Assembly: GCF_020171285.1 (NCBI RefSeq)
Contig: NZ_JAIUZI010000010.1
Span: 1-64,000, forward strand
Reading direction: 5' to 3'
DNA: 64,000 nucleotides
DNA from: Seohaeicola saemankumensis
Lineage (GTDB): Bacteria > Pseudomonadota > Alphaproteobacteria > Rhodobacterales > Rhodobacteraceae
Position 1 is the stretch's first letter, and every line of letters begins with the position of its first letter. Position numbers and translations under genes: made by a program. Shown here one piece after another: positions 8,288 to 17,164 of the stretch. The notes below the pieces were generated by a model. It searched no databases and was not told the origin of the DNA. It was given only the letters and a program-made list of their open reading frames with translations.

Positions 8288-9031
8288 ATGGGCTGGTTGA
8301 AAAAGATTGCGGCGGCTTTCTTGGCGATGACCGCCGCTACGGGGGTACACGCGCAGAATTCGGAATGGACCTACGAGGCGACGATCTATCTGTTCATGCC
8401 GGAAACCAAAACGGGCATCAACGGGCCCACGTTTTCCGCCGAAGGCACGCTGAGCTTTTCTGACGCTCTGGATAACCTCGATTTCGCTTTCATGGGCGCC
8501 TTTGGGGCCAGCAACGGGCGTTGGAGCCTGTTGGCGGACTATCTGTACAACGACCTGTCGTTTGGCAACAGCACGCCCGGTCCTGCGTTTTCCGGGCTGA
8601 ACACGGCGCTGACAACGCAGATCCTGAACGGGTATGTGGCATACAGGGTCTATGAGGACGCCGGTGTCGAGGTTGACGTCGCCGGCGGGTTCCGCTGGTT
8701 CAGCACCAAGACGGCGATGACCCTGACGCCGGGTGTCCTGCCGGGCCGGTCATCGACGGTGGACAGCAGCTGGGTGGATCCGTTGATCGGGGCGCGGGTG
8801 CGATTTGATTTCGCCGAGGACTGGTCGGGGACCGCGTTTTTCGACTATGGCGGCTTCAGCAGTGACAGCGAAACCTGGCAGGTGCTGTTCACTGTTGATT
8901 ATGCGCTGAACGAAAACTGGCTGCTGCGCGGCGGCTACCGCTATATCTCGGTGGATCACGTGCTGAACAACGGCAACGATTTCTCGTTCAGCCAGTCCGG
9001 ACCGGTGTTCGGGGCGACCTATCGGTTCTAA
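8288..9031 (+). CDS. outer-membrane beta-barrel protein
   Basis: A 247-residue protein with a clear Sec signal (basic GWLKK, hydrophobic core, VHA-Q cleavage near residue 23) and alternating aromatic and polar strands through to a C-terminal phenylalanine (GATYRF), which is the outer-membrane assembly signal. It resembles the small eight- to ten-stranded surface-barrel proteins of alphaproteobacteria; no specific substrate can be given. The start at 8288 has AGGGAGGA eight bases upstream; a longer frame from 8183 would spoil the signal peptide. It stands alone between tcuB and an MFS gene and appears to have its own promoter. Confidence 0.75.
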   Translation: MGWLKKIAAAFLAMTAATGVHAQNSEWTYEATIYLFMPETKTGINGPTFSAEGTLSFSDALDNLDFAFMGAFGASNGRWSLLADYLYNDLSFGNSTPGPAFSGLNTALTTQILNGYVAYRVYEDAGVEVDVAGGFRWFSTKTAMTLTPGVLPGRSSTVDSSWVDPLIGARVRFDFAEDWSGTAFFDYGGFSSDSETWQVLFTVDYALNENWLLRGGYRYISVDHVLNNGNDFSFSQSGPVFGATYRF

Positions 9032-9186
9032 GATCCGGCCCGTCAGGGTGCGGTCCGGCACGGCCCGCTGTCGGTGTGTAATCCGGCCAGTCCGTGGCTG
9101 TCGGCGGGAACTGGACATCGAAACGGTACGGATCCATTGTTGCCCGGATGCGCCGGGATACCGGGCGGGCAACTTTGCGAGCGGGC

Positions 9187-10410
9187 ATGGGCACGGACAC
9201 CGAAATTCATGACAGCCGCTATTCCTGGCTGCGTCTTCTGATCACCTTGTCGATCGGCATGGTGGCGAATGTCGGCATGTGGGCGGTTGTCGTGGTGATG
9301 CCGGCGGTCGAGGCCGAGTTCGGCGCGGGCAGGGCCGAGGCGTCGTTTCCCTATACGCTGACGATGGTTGGTTTTGCGCTGGGCAACCTGCTGATCGGGC
9401 GTCTGGTGGATCGCTTTGGCGTGACGCTGGCGCTGAACGGGGCGGCGGTTGCCATTGCCGCGGGGTTCTACCTGTCGACGCTGGTGCCATCGGTGACGGT
9501 TCTGTCGCTGACGCACCTTTTGCTGGGGCTGGGCACGGCTGTCGGCTTTGGCCCGCTGATCGCGGATATATCGCATTGGTTCGTGCGCCGGCGCGGGATC
9601 GCGGTGGCGCTGGTGGCCAGCGGCAATTACCTGTCCGGGGCGATCTGGCCGACGCTGCTGGCGGGCATGCTGGCCGACAGCGGCTGGCGACAGGTTTACC
9701 TGACGCTGGCGGTGGTGACGCTGATCGTGCTGATCCCGCTGTCGCAACTGCTGCGCCGACGGGTCCCGCTGGAGGCGCAGGCCCAGGCCGAGGCCACGCG
9801 TGCAATGCGGTCGGTGAGCGTCGGACTGTCGCCTCGGGCGTTGCAATACCTGCTGGGACTGGCCGGAATCGGCTGTTGCGTGGCGATGTCGATGCCGCAG
9901 GTCCATATCGTCGCCTATTGCGTCGGGCTGGGCTATGGGCCCGCCGTCGGGGCCGAGATGTTGTCGCTGATGCTGTTGGGCGGTGTTGTCAGCCGGGTGA
10001 TTTCGGGCCTTGTCGCGGACCGTCTGGGCGGGGTCATGACCTTGCTGATCGGGTCGTTCCTGCAATGTATCGCGTTGTTTTTGTACCTGCCCTACGACGG
10101 CATGGTGCCGCTTTACGTGATCAGCATGGTTTTTGGCCTGAGCCAGGGCGGCATCGTTCCGTCCTACGCGCTGGTGGTGCGGGAATACATGCCGGCGAAA
10201 GAGGCCGGCGCGCGGGTCGGGTTCGTGATGATGATGACCATTCTGGGCATGGCGCTGGGCGGATGGATGTCCGGCTGGATCTATGACATCACCGGCAGCT
10301 ACGTCTGGGCCTTTGTGAACGGTATCGGCTGGAACGGGATGAACATCGCCATCGTGTTGTGGCTGATGTCACGCGGCCGGCCGCGCCGGACGGCGCCGGT
10401 GGCGGCCTGA
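9187..10410 (+). CDS. MFS transporter (monocarboxylate-porter-like)
   Basis: A 407-residue, twelve-helix major facilitator carrier. The loop between helices 2 and 3 reads GNLLIGRLVDRFG, matching the MFS signature, and the general pattern resembles the oxalate/formate and monocarboxylate porter branch. I chose the ATG at 9187, just before the first helix; the frame is open from 9094 but the extra residues are basic and unlike a membrane N-terminus. Lying directly downstream of the TcuAB/outer-membrane cluster, it may import the carboxylate those enzymes use (inference). Confidence 0.8.
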   Translation: MGTDTEIHDSRYSWLRLLITLSIGMVANVGMWAVVVVMPAVEAEFGAGRAEASFPYTLTMVGFALGNLLIGRLVDRFGVTLALNGAAVAIAAGFYLSTLVPSVTVLSLTHLLLGLGTAVGFGPLIADISHWFVRRRGIAVALVASGNYLSGAIWPTLLAGMLADSGWRQVYLTLAVVTLIVLIPLSQLLRRRVPLEAQAQAEATRAMRSVSVGLSPRALQYLLGLAGIGCCVAMSMPQVHIVAYCVGLGYGPAVGAEMLSLMLLGGVVSRVISGLVADRLGGVMTLLIGSFLQCIALFLYLPYDGMVPLYVISMVFGLSQGGIVPSYALVVREYMPAKEAGARVGFVMMMTILGMALGGWMSGWIYDITGSYVWAFVNGIGWNGMNIAIVLWLMSRGRPRRTAPVAA

Positions 10411-10447
10411 GATGCCTCCGGCGGGAGTATTTGCCAAAGAGATGAAA
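10411..10447. repeat. gene-end repeat copy A
   Basis: Immediately after the MFS stop comes CCTCCGGCGGGAGTATTTG followed by an AAAGAGATGAAA tail. It shares the layout hairpin, TATTT, then AGA-rich tail with elements at 17110, 28162, 31367 and 37218. It may terminate the MFS transcript. Confidence 0.45.
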
Positions 10448-10454
10448 GGGCGCG

Positions 10455-11363
10455 TCAGTTCTGGCCGGCGAGATGGGCCTCGCCCCGCGACCGGGCCAGC
10501 GCGATCTGTTTCTGGCGCTCGCGGAAACGCGCTTTGTCCTCGGCGGAGGTCTCGTCGATGCACTGGTGGCAGGACACGCCCGCTTCGTATTCAGGGCGCA
10601 GCTTGTCGGCGGGCAGGATCGGGCGGCGGCAGCCATGGCAGAGGTCGTGGGGGCCTTCGCGCAGGCCGTGGCCGACGCTGACCCGGTTGTCGAAGACGAA
10701 ACATTCGCCCTGCCAGCTGCTGTCTTCGGCGGGGATTTCCTCGAGGTAGCGCAGGATGCCGCCCTTGAGGTGGTAGACGTCCTCGACGCCCTGTCCGAGC
10801 AGGAAGTTGGTGGATTTTTCGCAGCGGATGCCGCCGGTGCAGAACATCGCGACGCGCTTGTTGTGGAACCGCTCCTTGTTGGCCTCCCACCAGGCGGGGA
10901 AATCCCGGAAGCTGCTGGTTTCGGGGTCGATGGCGCCCTCGAAGGTGCCGATGGCGACTTCGTAGTCGTTGCGGGTGTCGATGACCGCGACATCGGGCGA
11001 ACGGATCAGATCATTCCAGTCGTGCGGTTCGACGTAGTGACCAACGCGGGCGCGCGGATCCACGTCGGGTTGGCCCATGGTGACGATCTCGCGTTTCAGG
11101 CGGACCTTCATCCGGGCAAACGGGGGATGGCTGGCGGTTGCCTCTTTCCACTCCAGCCCGGCGCAACCGGGCAGGGCGCGGACATGGGCCAGCACCGCGT
11201 CTATTCCGGCGCGGGGACCGGCGATGGTGCCGTTGATACCTTCGCCGGCGAGCAGCAGCGTGCCGGTGACGCCCTGGTCAAGGCAGAGCTGGAGCAGCGC
11301 CGGTTTCAGGGCGGCGGGATCGGCAAAGCGGGTGAAGTGGTAGAGCGCGGCGATGGTGTACAT
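10455..11363 (-). CDS. trhO: tRNA uridine(34) hydroxylase TrhO (rhodanese family)
   Basis: A 302-residue member of the TrhO/YceA family, which uses oxygen to make 5-hydroxyuridine at the wobble position of certain tRNAs. An N-terminal acylphosphatase-like domain contains [14 protein letters not shown] (37-50). The rhodanese domain has VIDTRNDYE and the active-site loop [12 protein letters not shown] with C175 and C181. A C-terminal cysteine-rich segment (CHGCRRP, CHQC) follows, as in other members. The gene is alone, convergent with the MFS gene, and 44 bases separate them. Confidence 0.93.
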   Translation of the reverse strand: MYTIAALYHFTRFADPAALKPALLQLCLDQGVTGTLLLAGEGINGTIAGPRAGIDAVLAHVRALPGCAGLEWKEATASHPPFARMKVRLKREIVTMGQPDVDPRARVGHYVEPHDWNDLIRSPDVAVIDTRNDYEVAIGTFEGAIDPETSSFRDFPAWWEANKERFHNKRVAMFCTGGIRCEKSTNFLLGQGVEDVYHLKGGILRYLEEIPAEDSSWQGECFVFDNRVSVGHGLREGPHDLCHGCRRPILPADKLRPEYEAGVSCHQCIDETSAEDKARFRERQKQIALARSRGEAHLAGQN

Positions 11364-11407
11364 GGCGGCGATTTACATCAGTCGCGGGCCGGGGGGCAAG
11401 GCGGCGG

Positions 11408-12700
11408 TCACAGGCCGAGCGCGTCCAGCGCGCGGTATTTTGCCACCGTGGCGGCAACGCCGAGCCTGCGCAGACCGTGAAACGGTATCGGGCGGGGCGG
11501 GGCGACGGGGAAGGGCAGCGCGGCATCCGGTGTGCCACAGGCCCAGTCGGCAAGAACCTTGCCCATCACGGTCGCCATTGCGACGCCGCGCCCGTTGTAT
11601 CCAAGCGCGGACAGAATGCCGCCGTCCAGCCGGGTCAGATGCGGCAGGTGGTCGGCGGTCATGGCGACGAAACCGCCCCAGGCATGAACCCAGCGGCAAT
11701 CGCCCAGTTGCGGGAACATCTGGCGGCTGACGTCGCGCAGGGATTGCAGCCGGTGCGCGGTGGCGGCGTCACCATAGGCGCCGCGTCCGCCCATGATCAG
11801 GCGCCCCTGTGCATCGACGCGGTAATAGAGCATCAGCCGCCGGGAATCGGCGACCGCGTGGCCGCCGGGCAGGATCGTGCGGCGGATGTCCTCGGGCAGC
11901 GGCTCTGTCGCGACCTGGACCGAGCGGACGGGAACCACCGTCTGTTTCAGCGGCGCGGCGAGGTCATCGGTGTAGCCATTGGTGCACAGCAGCACTTTCT
12001 GTGCCCGCAACTGTCCCTTGTCGGTCTGCAGGATGTGAGAGGTGCCGTCGCGGGACAGCCGCAGGGCGCGGGACTGGCCGTGCAGCCGGGCCCCGGCGCG
12101 TTGCGCGGCATGGGCCAGGCCCAAGGTATAGTTCAACGGGTGCAGGTTGCCGCCACGCGGGTCCAGAAGACCGCCGGCGTAGGTGTCTGTGCCGGAGATT
12201 TCGGCCATTTCGCCCTGATCCAGCCGGTGCAGTGTCGTGCCGCGTGCGGCCCATTGGCGGATCTTGCTGTCGAGATCCCCAAGCGCGGATTTGTTATGCG
12301 CGGCGCGGATCCAGCCGGGGCGACGGGCGTCGCATCGGATCTGGTGGCGGTCGATCAGGTCGAACACCAGCTGGGGCGCCGCGCCACTGGTTCTGACAAT
12401 GCGCGGTCCGAACTCGGGGCCGAACCGGGACTCGACCTCGTCCGGGTCAAGGTGCAGTCCCGGATTGACCTGCCCGCCATTGCGCCCGGAGGCGCCCCAG
12501 CCGATGCTTTCGGCCTCGACCAGCGCCACGTCGCGGCCCGCTTCGGCCAGATGCAAAGCGGCGGACAGGCCGGTCAGGCCGCCTCCGACAATGGCCACCT
12601 GAGCGTGGCTGGCCCCGATCAGCGGCTGGCAGTCGGGCGCGGGATTGGCGGTGGCGGTCCAAAGGCTGTTGGCGATGACGGGGCGGTCATTCTCGATCAT
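11408..12700 (-). CDS. FAD-dependent amine/amino-acid oxidase (DAO family, PuuB-like)
   Basis: A 430-residue glycine-oxidase/DAO-superfamily flavoenzyme. It has the FAD-binding IVGGGLTGLSAALHLAE at 37-53, the GWGASGRNGGQVNPGL loop at 68-83 typical of gamma-glutamylputrescine oxidase and related enzymes, and a C-terminal LGYNGRGVAMATVMGK. Such enzymes oxidise secondary or primary amines of small metabolites and release an aldehyde and hydrogen peroxide. The N-terminal LWTATANP is also usual for the PuuB group. The start has AGAGGA upstream. It is divergent from pncA. The substrate remains open; no puu genes are beside it. Confidence 0.8.
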   Translation of the reverse strand: MIENDRPVIANSLWTATANPAPDCQPLIGASHAQVAIVGGGLTGLSAALHLAEAGRDVALVEAESIGWGASGRNGGQVNPGLHLDPDEVESRFGPEFGPRIVRTSGAAPQLVFDLIDRHQIRCDARRPGWIRAAHNKSALGDLDSKIRQWAARGTTLHRLDQGEMAEISGTDTYAGGLLDPRGGNLHPLNYTLGLAHAAQRAGARLHGQSRALRLSRDGTSHILQTDKGQLRAQKVLLCTNGYTDDLAAPLKQTVVPVRSVQVATEPLPEDIRRTILPGGHAVADSRRLMLYYRVDAQGRLIMGGRGAYGDAATAHRLQSLRDVSRQMFPQLGDCRWVHAWGGFVAMTADHLPHLTRLDGGILSALGYNGRGVAMATVMGKVLADWACGTPDAALPFPVAPPRPIPFHGLRRLGVAATVAKYRALDALGL

Positions 12701-12807
12701 GATCTGTCCTCTTGCCAGCAGACGATTTCCGATCCCGCGCGCAGGGTCAATTGCATTGACGCTTCCGGCCCTGCCTTTTACGCCTTGGGTAGCAACAGGA
12801 GACCGCC

Positions 12808-13401
12808 ATGACCCAAGCTCTGATCGTGATCGATGTGCAGAACGACTTTTGCCCCGGCGGGGCGCTCGCCGTGCCCGGCGGTGATGAAATCGTGGCGGGA
12901 ATCAACGCGATGATCCCGGCGTTCGACGCGGTTATCCTGACACAGGATTGGCACCCGGCCGGGCATTCTTCGTTTGCGTCGTCGCATCCGGGCAAAGGGC
13001 CTTACGAGATGATCGACATGCCCTACGGACCGCAGGTGCTGTGGCCGGATCATTGCGTGCAAGGCAGCGAAGGCGCCCAGTTCCATCCGGATTTGCGCAC
13101 CGACGGAGACCTGATCATTCGCAAGGGGTTCCGTGCTGATATCGACAGCTATTCGGCATTTTATGAAAACGATCACGAAACGCCGACCGGGTTGGAAGGA
13201 TACCTGCGCACGCGTGGCATCGAGACGCTGACGATGGTGGGGCTGGCGACGGATTTCTGCGTGCATTTTTCGGCGGTCGATGCGGCGCGGCTGGGGTTTC
13301 AGGTGACTGTCGCGCTGGACCACTGCCGGGCGATTGATCTGGACGGGTCGCTGGCGGCGGCGATGTCGGCGATGACGGCGGCCGGCGTCACGCTGGAATG
13401 A
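12808..13401 (+). CDS. pncA: nicotinamidase
   Basis: A 197-residue isochorismatase-fold amidase that turns nicotinamide into nicotinate for NAD salvage. The catalytic triad is visible: D9 in IVIDVQNDF, K106 in IIRKGF, and C151 in LATDFCVHFS. The metal site lies in the usual TQDWHPAGHSSF stretch. Length and motifs match PncA fully. The next genes on the strand are a hybrid kinase and pncB, so both steps from nicotinamide to nicotinate mononucleotide are encoded here. Confidence 0.95.
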   Translation: MTQALIVIDVQNDFCPGGALAVPGGDEIVAGINAMIPAFDAVILTQDWHPAGHSSFASSHPGKGPYEMIDMPYGPQVLWPDHCVQGSEGAQFHPDLRTDGDLIIRKGFRADIDSYSAFYENDHETPTGLEGYLRTRGIETLTMVGLATDFCVHFSAVDAARLGFQVTVALDHCRAIDLDGSLAAAMSAMTAAGVTLE

Positions 13402-13472
13402 CAGCGGTTGCGATTTCTTAACCGGAACGGGGGTAGCTGTAGACGGGTTACAGGAACACCCGGGGTCCGGAC

Positions 13473-15737
13473 ATGTCATACGAGATGTCGGCTGATACCG
13501 ACGAGCTTTCGCGGTTCAAGCAAAGCTACAGCCGCCGAGGGTTGCTGATCCGCTATGCGCGCGGACGGGTTTCACATTTCGCGGGGCGCCAGATCCTGAC
13601 CTTTGCCGGCGGTATCGCGCTGTGGCTGATGAACGGCCCGTTGTTCGGGATTGCGGCGATCTGTCTGGCCCTGTTGGGCGAAGCGGTCGATTGTCTGGTC
13701 CTGCGTTGGGTGCCGATTGGCCTGCGCAGGGGGCGGCCGTTTCAGACCATCTATGTCCTTAGTACCGTGACCGCCGGGATCCAGGCGATCACCATTTCCT
13801 GTTGTATCGCCCTGGCATGGTTCGGACCGGTCAGCCAGCATTCCCCGCTCTTCGCCATCGGGTTTCTGGCCGGAGCGGCAATCAATGGCGGATTGGTGTT
13901 GCCATTTCATCGCCATGCGGCTCTGACCCGGCTGATCATTTACGCCGCGACGCCGGCGATTCTGTTTGCTGTGTCGGTTCCCGTCAGCGGCGGACCGGGC
14001 GTTCTGGCGGCCATGGATGCGGCCGGTGCGGCCTTGCTCGCCTACATGGTGTTCACGTTTCTGAAGTTCGTGAGCAGCGGTTTTCGGCTGCATCGGGGAA
14101 ACACGCTGGCCCTGATTGAAAAGGGTCGGGAACTGGCCGCGATCAATACCAAGCTGGTACAGCGCCAGAAAGAGGCGCAACAGTTGTCGCTGGTGGCGCG
14201 CAATGCCAACGACAATGTGGTGTTGTCGGATGCCAATGGACGTATCACATGGGTCAACGACGCGTTCACGCGAACAACCGGGTATCCTCAGGACGAGGTG
14301 ATCGGTCGTACACCCGGCGATTTGCTGAACGGACCGGACACGAACCCGGAAACGATTGACGCCATTGCAGAGGCCATTCGTGACGGGCGACCGTTTCGCG
14401 GCGAGATCCTGAACATGACACGCGACGGGCGCAGGATCTGGATCGAGACCAACCTTGTTCCGGTACTGGACGCGGACGGACAGGTGGAGATGACGGTGGC
14501 GATTGAACGGGATGTCACGGCGGCACGTGCCTATGCCCGGAAAATGGCCGAAGCGCGCCGGGCCGCGGAAGAAGCCGCACAGGCCAAGGCCGACTTTCTG
14601 GCGACGATGAGCCACGAAATCCGGACGCCGATGAACGGGGTGATCGGCATGTCGGACATGCTGGCCGAGACCGACCTGTCGCCGGATCAGCGATTGTACA
14701 ACGACACGATCCGCAGTTCGGCCCAGCTGTTGCTGAAGATCATCAACGATATTCTCGACCTGTCCAAGCTGGATGCCGGCAAGATGCAGCTCAGCCCTGT
14801 CGTGTTTGACCTGCGCGTCTGCCTGGATGACACAAGGCGCCTTCTTGAACCACAAGCACTGACCAAGGGGCTGAAGCTGGTCGTTGAATTCGATCCGTCG
14901 GTGCCGGCCCTTGTCCGCCTTGATGACGGACGCTTGCGGCAGATCCTGATCAACCTGATCGGAAATGCGATCAAGTTCACCGAAAAGGGCTCTGTGACCG
15001 TCACGTTAAGAGTCGCCGCAGCGTCCGGGCGGCGGATGCTGCATGTCGTGGTGAGCGATACCGGGATCGGGATCGCACCCGAGAAGCTGGATCGCGTGTT
15101 CGAACCATTTTCACAAGCCGATGCCGCGACCACACGCAGATTTGGCGGCACCGGGCTGGGCTTGACGATTTCGCGCATGATGATCGAGGCGATGGGGGGC
15201 GATATCTCGGTCGCGTCGTCCCCCGGGCAGGGCAGCAGTTTCAAGGTGACCCTGCCTGTGGAGGTGGTCGGCGTTCGGCAGAGCGACGACACGCAGCGGC
15301 CCGATCCCGAAGCGCCGCCGGAAACGACAGAGGCGCTGGTGGGGAAACGGGTGCTGGTTGCCGAGGACAACAAGGTCAACCGGCTGCTGATCCGCAAATA
15401 CCTCCGGGATCTGCCGCTGTCTCTGGAATTTGCCCACGACGGGCAGCAGGCGGTGGAAATGGTACGGGTGTCCTGCCCGGATCTGGTGTTCATGGACATG
15501 TCGATGCCGGGCATGAACGGGCTGGATGCAACGCGCCACATTCGCGAACTGGGCGCGCAACAGCCGGCAATCGTGGCGCTGACCGCCAATGCCATGGATA
15601 GCGATCGGGCCGCCTGCCTGGACGCGGGAATGAACGATTTTCTGGCCAAGCCGGTGCGCCGGAGCGATTTGCTGACCTGCATGATTCGACATTGCAGCGG
15701 GACGGTTGGCGCTGGTCCGACAGCGGCACAGCCCTAG
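13473..15737 (+). CDS. membrane hybrid sensor histidine kinase (PAS-HK-REC)
   Basis: A 754-residue hybrid kinase. Five or six hydrophobic helices span residues 40-200, with almost no periplasmic loop. A PAS domain (about 235-350, with the NDAFTRTTGY motif), a coiled linker, the phosphoacceptor H381 in [11 protein letters not shown], an ATPase domain with NLIGNAIKF and GTGLGL boxes, and a receiver with D675 in VFMDMSMPG follow. There is no histidine phosphotransfer domain and no response regulator next door, so its output partner is elsewhere. It lies between pncA and pncB on the same strand, 71 and 55 bases away. Whether it senses the nicotinate/NAD state is only suggested by position. Confidence 0.9.
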   Translation: MSYEMSADTDELSRFKQSYSRRGLLIRYARGRVSHFAGRQILTFAGGIALWLMNGPLFGIAAICLALLGEAVDCLVLRWVPIGLRRGRPFQTIYVLSTVTAGIQAITISCCIALAWFGPVSQHSPLFAIGFLAGAAINGGLVLPFHRHAALTRLIIYAATPAILFAVSVPVSGGPGVLAAMDAAGAALLAYMVFTFLKFVSSGFRLHRGNTLALIEKGRELAAINTKLVQRQKEAQQLSLVARNANDNVVLSDANGRITWVNDAFTRTTGYPQDEVIGRTPGDLLNGPDTNPETIDAIAEAIRDGRPFRGEILNMTRDGRRIWIETNLVPVLDADGQVEMTVAIERDVTAARAYARKMAEARRAAEEAAQAKADFLATMSHEIRTPMNGVIGMSDMLAETDLSPDQRLYNDTIRSSAQLLLKIINDILDLSKLDAGKMQLSPVVFDLRVCLDDTRRLLEPQALTKGLKLVVEFDPSVPALVRLDDGRLRQILINLIGNAIKFTEKGSVTVTLRVAAASGRRMLHVVVSDTGIGIAPEKLDRVFEPFSQADAATTRRFGGTGLGLTISRMMIEAMGGDISVASSPGQGSSFKVTLPVEVVGVRQSDDTQRPDPEAPPETTEALVGKRVLVAEDNKVNRLLIRKYLRDLPLSLEFAHDGQQAVEMVRVSCPDLVFMDMSMPGMNGLDATRHIRELGAQQPAIVALTANAMDSDRAACLDAGMNDFLAKPVRRSDLLTCMIRHCSGTVGAGPTAAQP

Positions 15738-15792
15738 ACAAGCCCTGAAACGCTTGGTTAAACCGTTGGGCCGAAAGCCTGCGGAGCCTGAA

Positions 15793-17085
15793 ATGGTCGA
15801 TATTGCCACCCGAGTCTACAATCACAAGTGGAAGATCGACCCGATTGTCCGATCCCTGATCGACACCGATTTCTACAAACTGCTGATGTGCCAGTCGGTG
15901 TTTCGCAACAAGCCCGACACGCAGGTCACGTTTTCGCTGATCAACCGGTCCAAGGATGTTCCCCTTGCCAAGCTCATCGACGAAGGCGAGCTGCGCGAAC
16001 AGCTGGACCACATCCGCTCGCTGTCGCTGAGCCGGGGAGAGAGCACCTGGCTGCGCGGCAACACCTTTTATGGCAAACGCCAGATGTTCCGCCCCGATTT
16101 CATGGAATGGTTCGAGAACCTGCGGCTGCCGCCCTATTTCCTGGAACGCAAGGGCGACCAGTACGAATTGACGTTCGAAGGCAACTGGCCCGAAGTCATG
16201 CTGTGGGAAATCCCGGCGCTGGCGGTGCTGATGGAACTGCGCAGCCGCGCGGTCCTGAATGATCTGCGCCGGTTCGAGCTGAAGGTTCTGTATGCCCGCG
16301 CGATGACGCGGGTCTGGGAGAAAATCGAGAAACTGCGCGATATCGACGGCTTGGGGATCGCGGACTTTGGGACCCGCAGGCGGCACTCCTTCCTCTGGCA
16401 GGACTGGTGCGTGCAGGCGATGATCGAGGGGCTGGGACCGAAATTCACCGGCACGTCCAACTGCCTGATCGCCATGCGCCGCGAAGTCGAGGCGATCGGG
16501 ACCAATGCCCATGAGTTGCCGATGGTCTATTCGGCGCTGGCGGAAACGGACGAGGCGCTGGCGCAGGCGCCCTACGATGTTCTGTCGGACTGGCATGATG
16601 AACACGAGGGCAACCTGCGGATCATCCTGCCCGATACTTATGGATCCAAGGGGTTTCTGGAGCATGCGCCCGACTGGCTGGCGGGCTGGACCGGGATCCG
16701 TATCGACAGCGGTGATCCAGCCAAGGCCGCCGAGATCGCCATCGACTGGTGGCGATCGCGCGGGGAGGATCCGACGCAGAAGCGGGTGATCTTCTCGGAC
16801 GGGCTCGACGTGGACAAGATCGCCGAGCTGCACGCGCAGTTCCAGGGCCGGGTCAAGGCATCGTTCGGCTGGGGCACGCTGCTGACCAATGATTTCCGCG
16901 GGCTGGTACCCGATGACGCGCTGGCGCCGTTTTCGCTGGTGTGTAAGGCGGTCTCGGCCAACGGGCGCCCGACGGTAAAGCTGTCGGACAATCCCGAAAA
17001 GGCGATGGGCCCGGCGGAGGAGATCGAGCGCTACAAGCGGGTGTTCGGCGTAGGCGAACAGCAGCGGATGGAAGTGATCGTCTGA
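15793..17085 (+). CDS. pncB: nicotinate phosphoribosyltransferase
   Basis: A 430-residue PncB that joins nicotinate with PRPP to give nicotinate mononucleotide. The N-terminal LIDTDFYKLLMCQSVF, the phosphorylated-histidine motif FGTRRRHS (H198), GTSNCLIA and the C-terminal PVVKLSDN-like TVKLSDNPEK are all present. The ATG at 15793 has GGAG six to seven bases upstream; the open frame runs back 29 codons into the kinase gene. It completes the salvage pair with pncA. Confidence 0.94.
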   Translation: MVDIATRVYNHKWKIDPIVRSLIDTDFYKLLMCQSVFRNKPDTQVTFSLINRSKDVPLAKLIDEGELREQLDHIRSLSLSRGESTWLRGNTFYGKRQMFRPDFMEWFENLRLPPYFLERKGDQYELTFEGNWPEVMLWEIPALAVLMELRSRAVLNDLRRFELKVLYARAMTRVWEKIEKLRDIDGLGIADFGTRRRHSFLWQDWCVQAMIEGLGPKFTGTSNCLIAMRREVEAIGTNAHELPMVYSALAETDEALAQAPYDVLSDWHDEHEGNLRIILPDTYGSKGFLEHAPDWLAGWTGIRIDSGDPAKAAEIAIDWWRSRGEDPTQKRVIFSDGLDVDKIAELHAQFQGRVKASFGWGTLLTNDFRGLVPDDALAPFSLVCKAVSANGRPTVKLSDNPEKAMGPAEEIERYKRVFGVGEQQRMEVIV

Positions 17086-17094
17086 GGCCGGGGC

Positions 17095-17157
17095 GGGGGC
17101 GCTGCCCCCGGCTCCGGTGCCCGGAGCCTCCCCCGGGATATTTTGGAACAGAAGAAG
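17095..17157. terminator. tandem hairpins and gene-end repeat copy B
   Basis: Two perfect hairpins stand side by side after pncB: GGGGGC-gct-GCCCCC at 17095-17109 and GGCTCCGG-tgc-CCGGAGCC at 17110-17128. They are followed by a CCGGGATATTTTGG ... CAGAAGAAG tail. The site separates convergent pncB and the aldehyde dehydrogenase and is probably a bidirectional terminator. Its tail matches the other gene-end repeats. Confidence 0.65.
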
Positions 17158-17164
17158 CCGGGGG

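Noticed and set aside
799-10410. complete tricarballylate operon tcuRABC
   Set aside because: TcuA and TcuB are present, but the regulator is IclR rather than LysR, and the MFS protein looks more like monocarboxylate porters than the citrate carrier TcuC. The substrate cannot be asserted.
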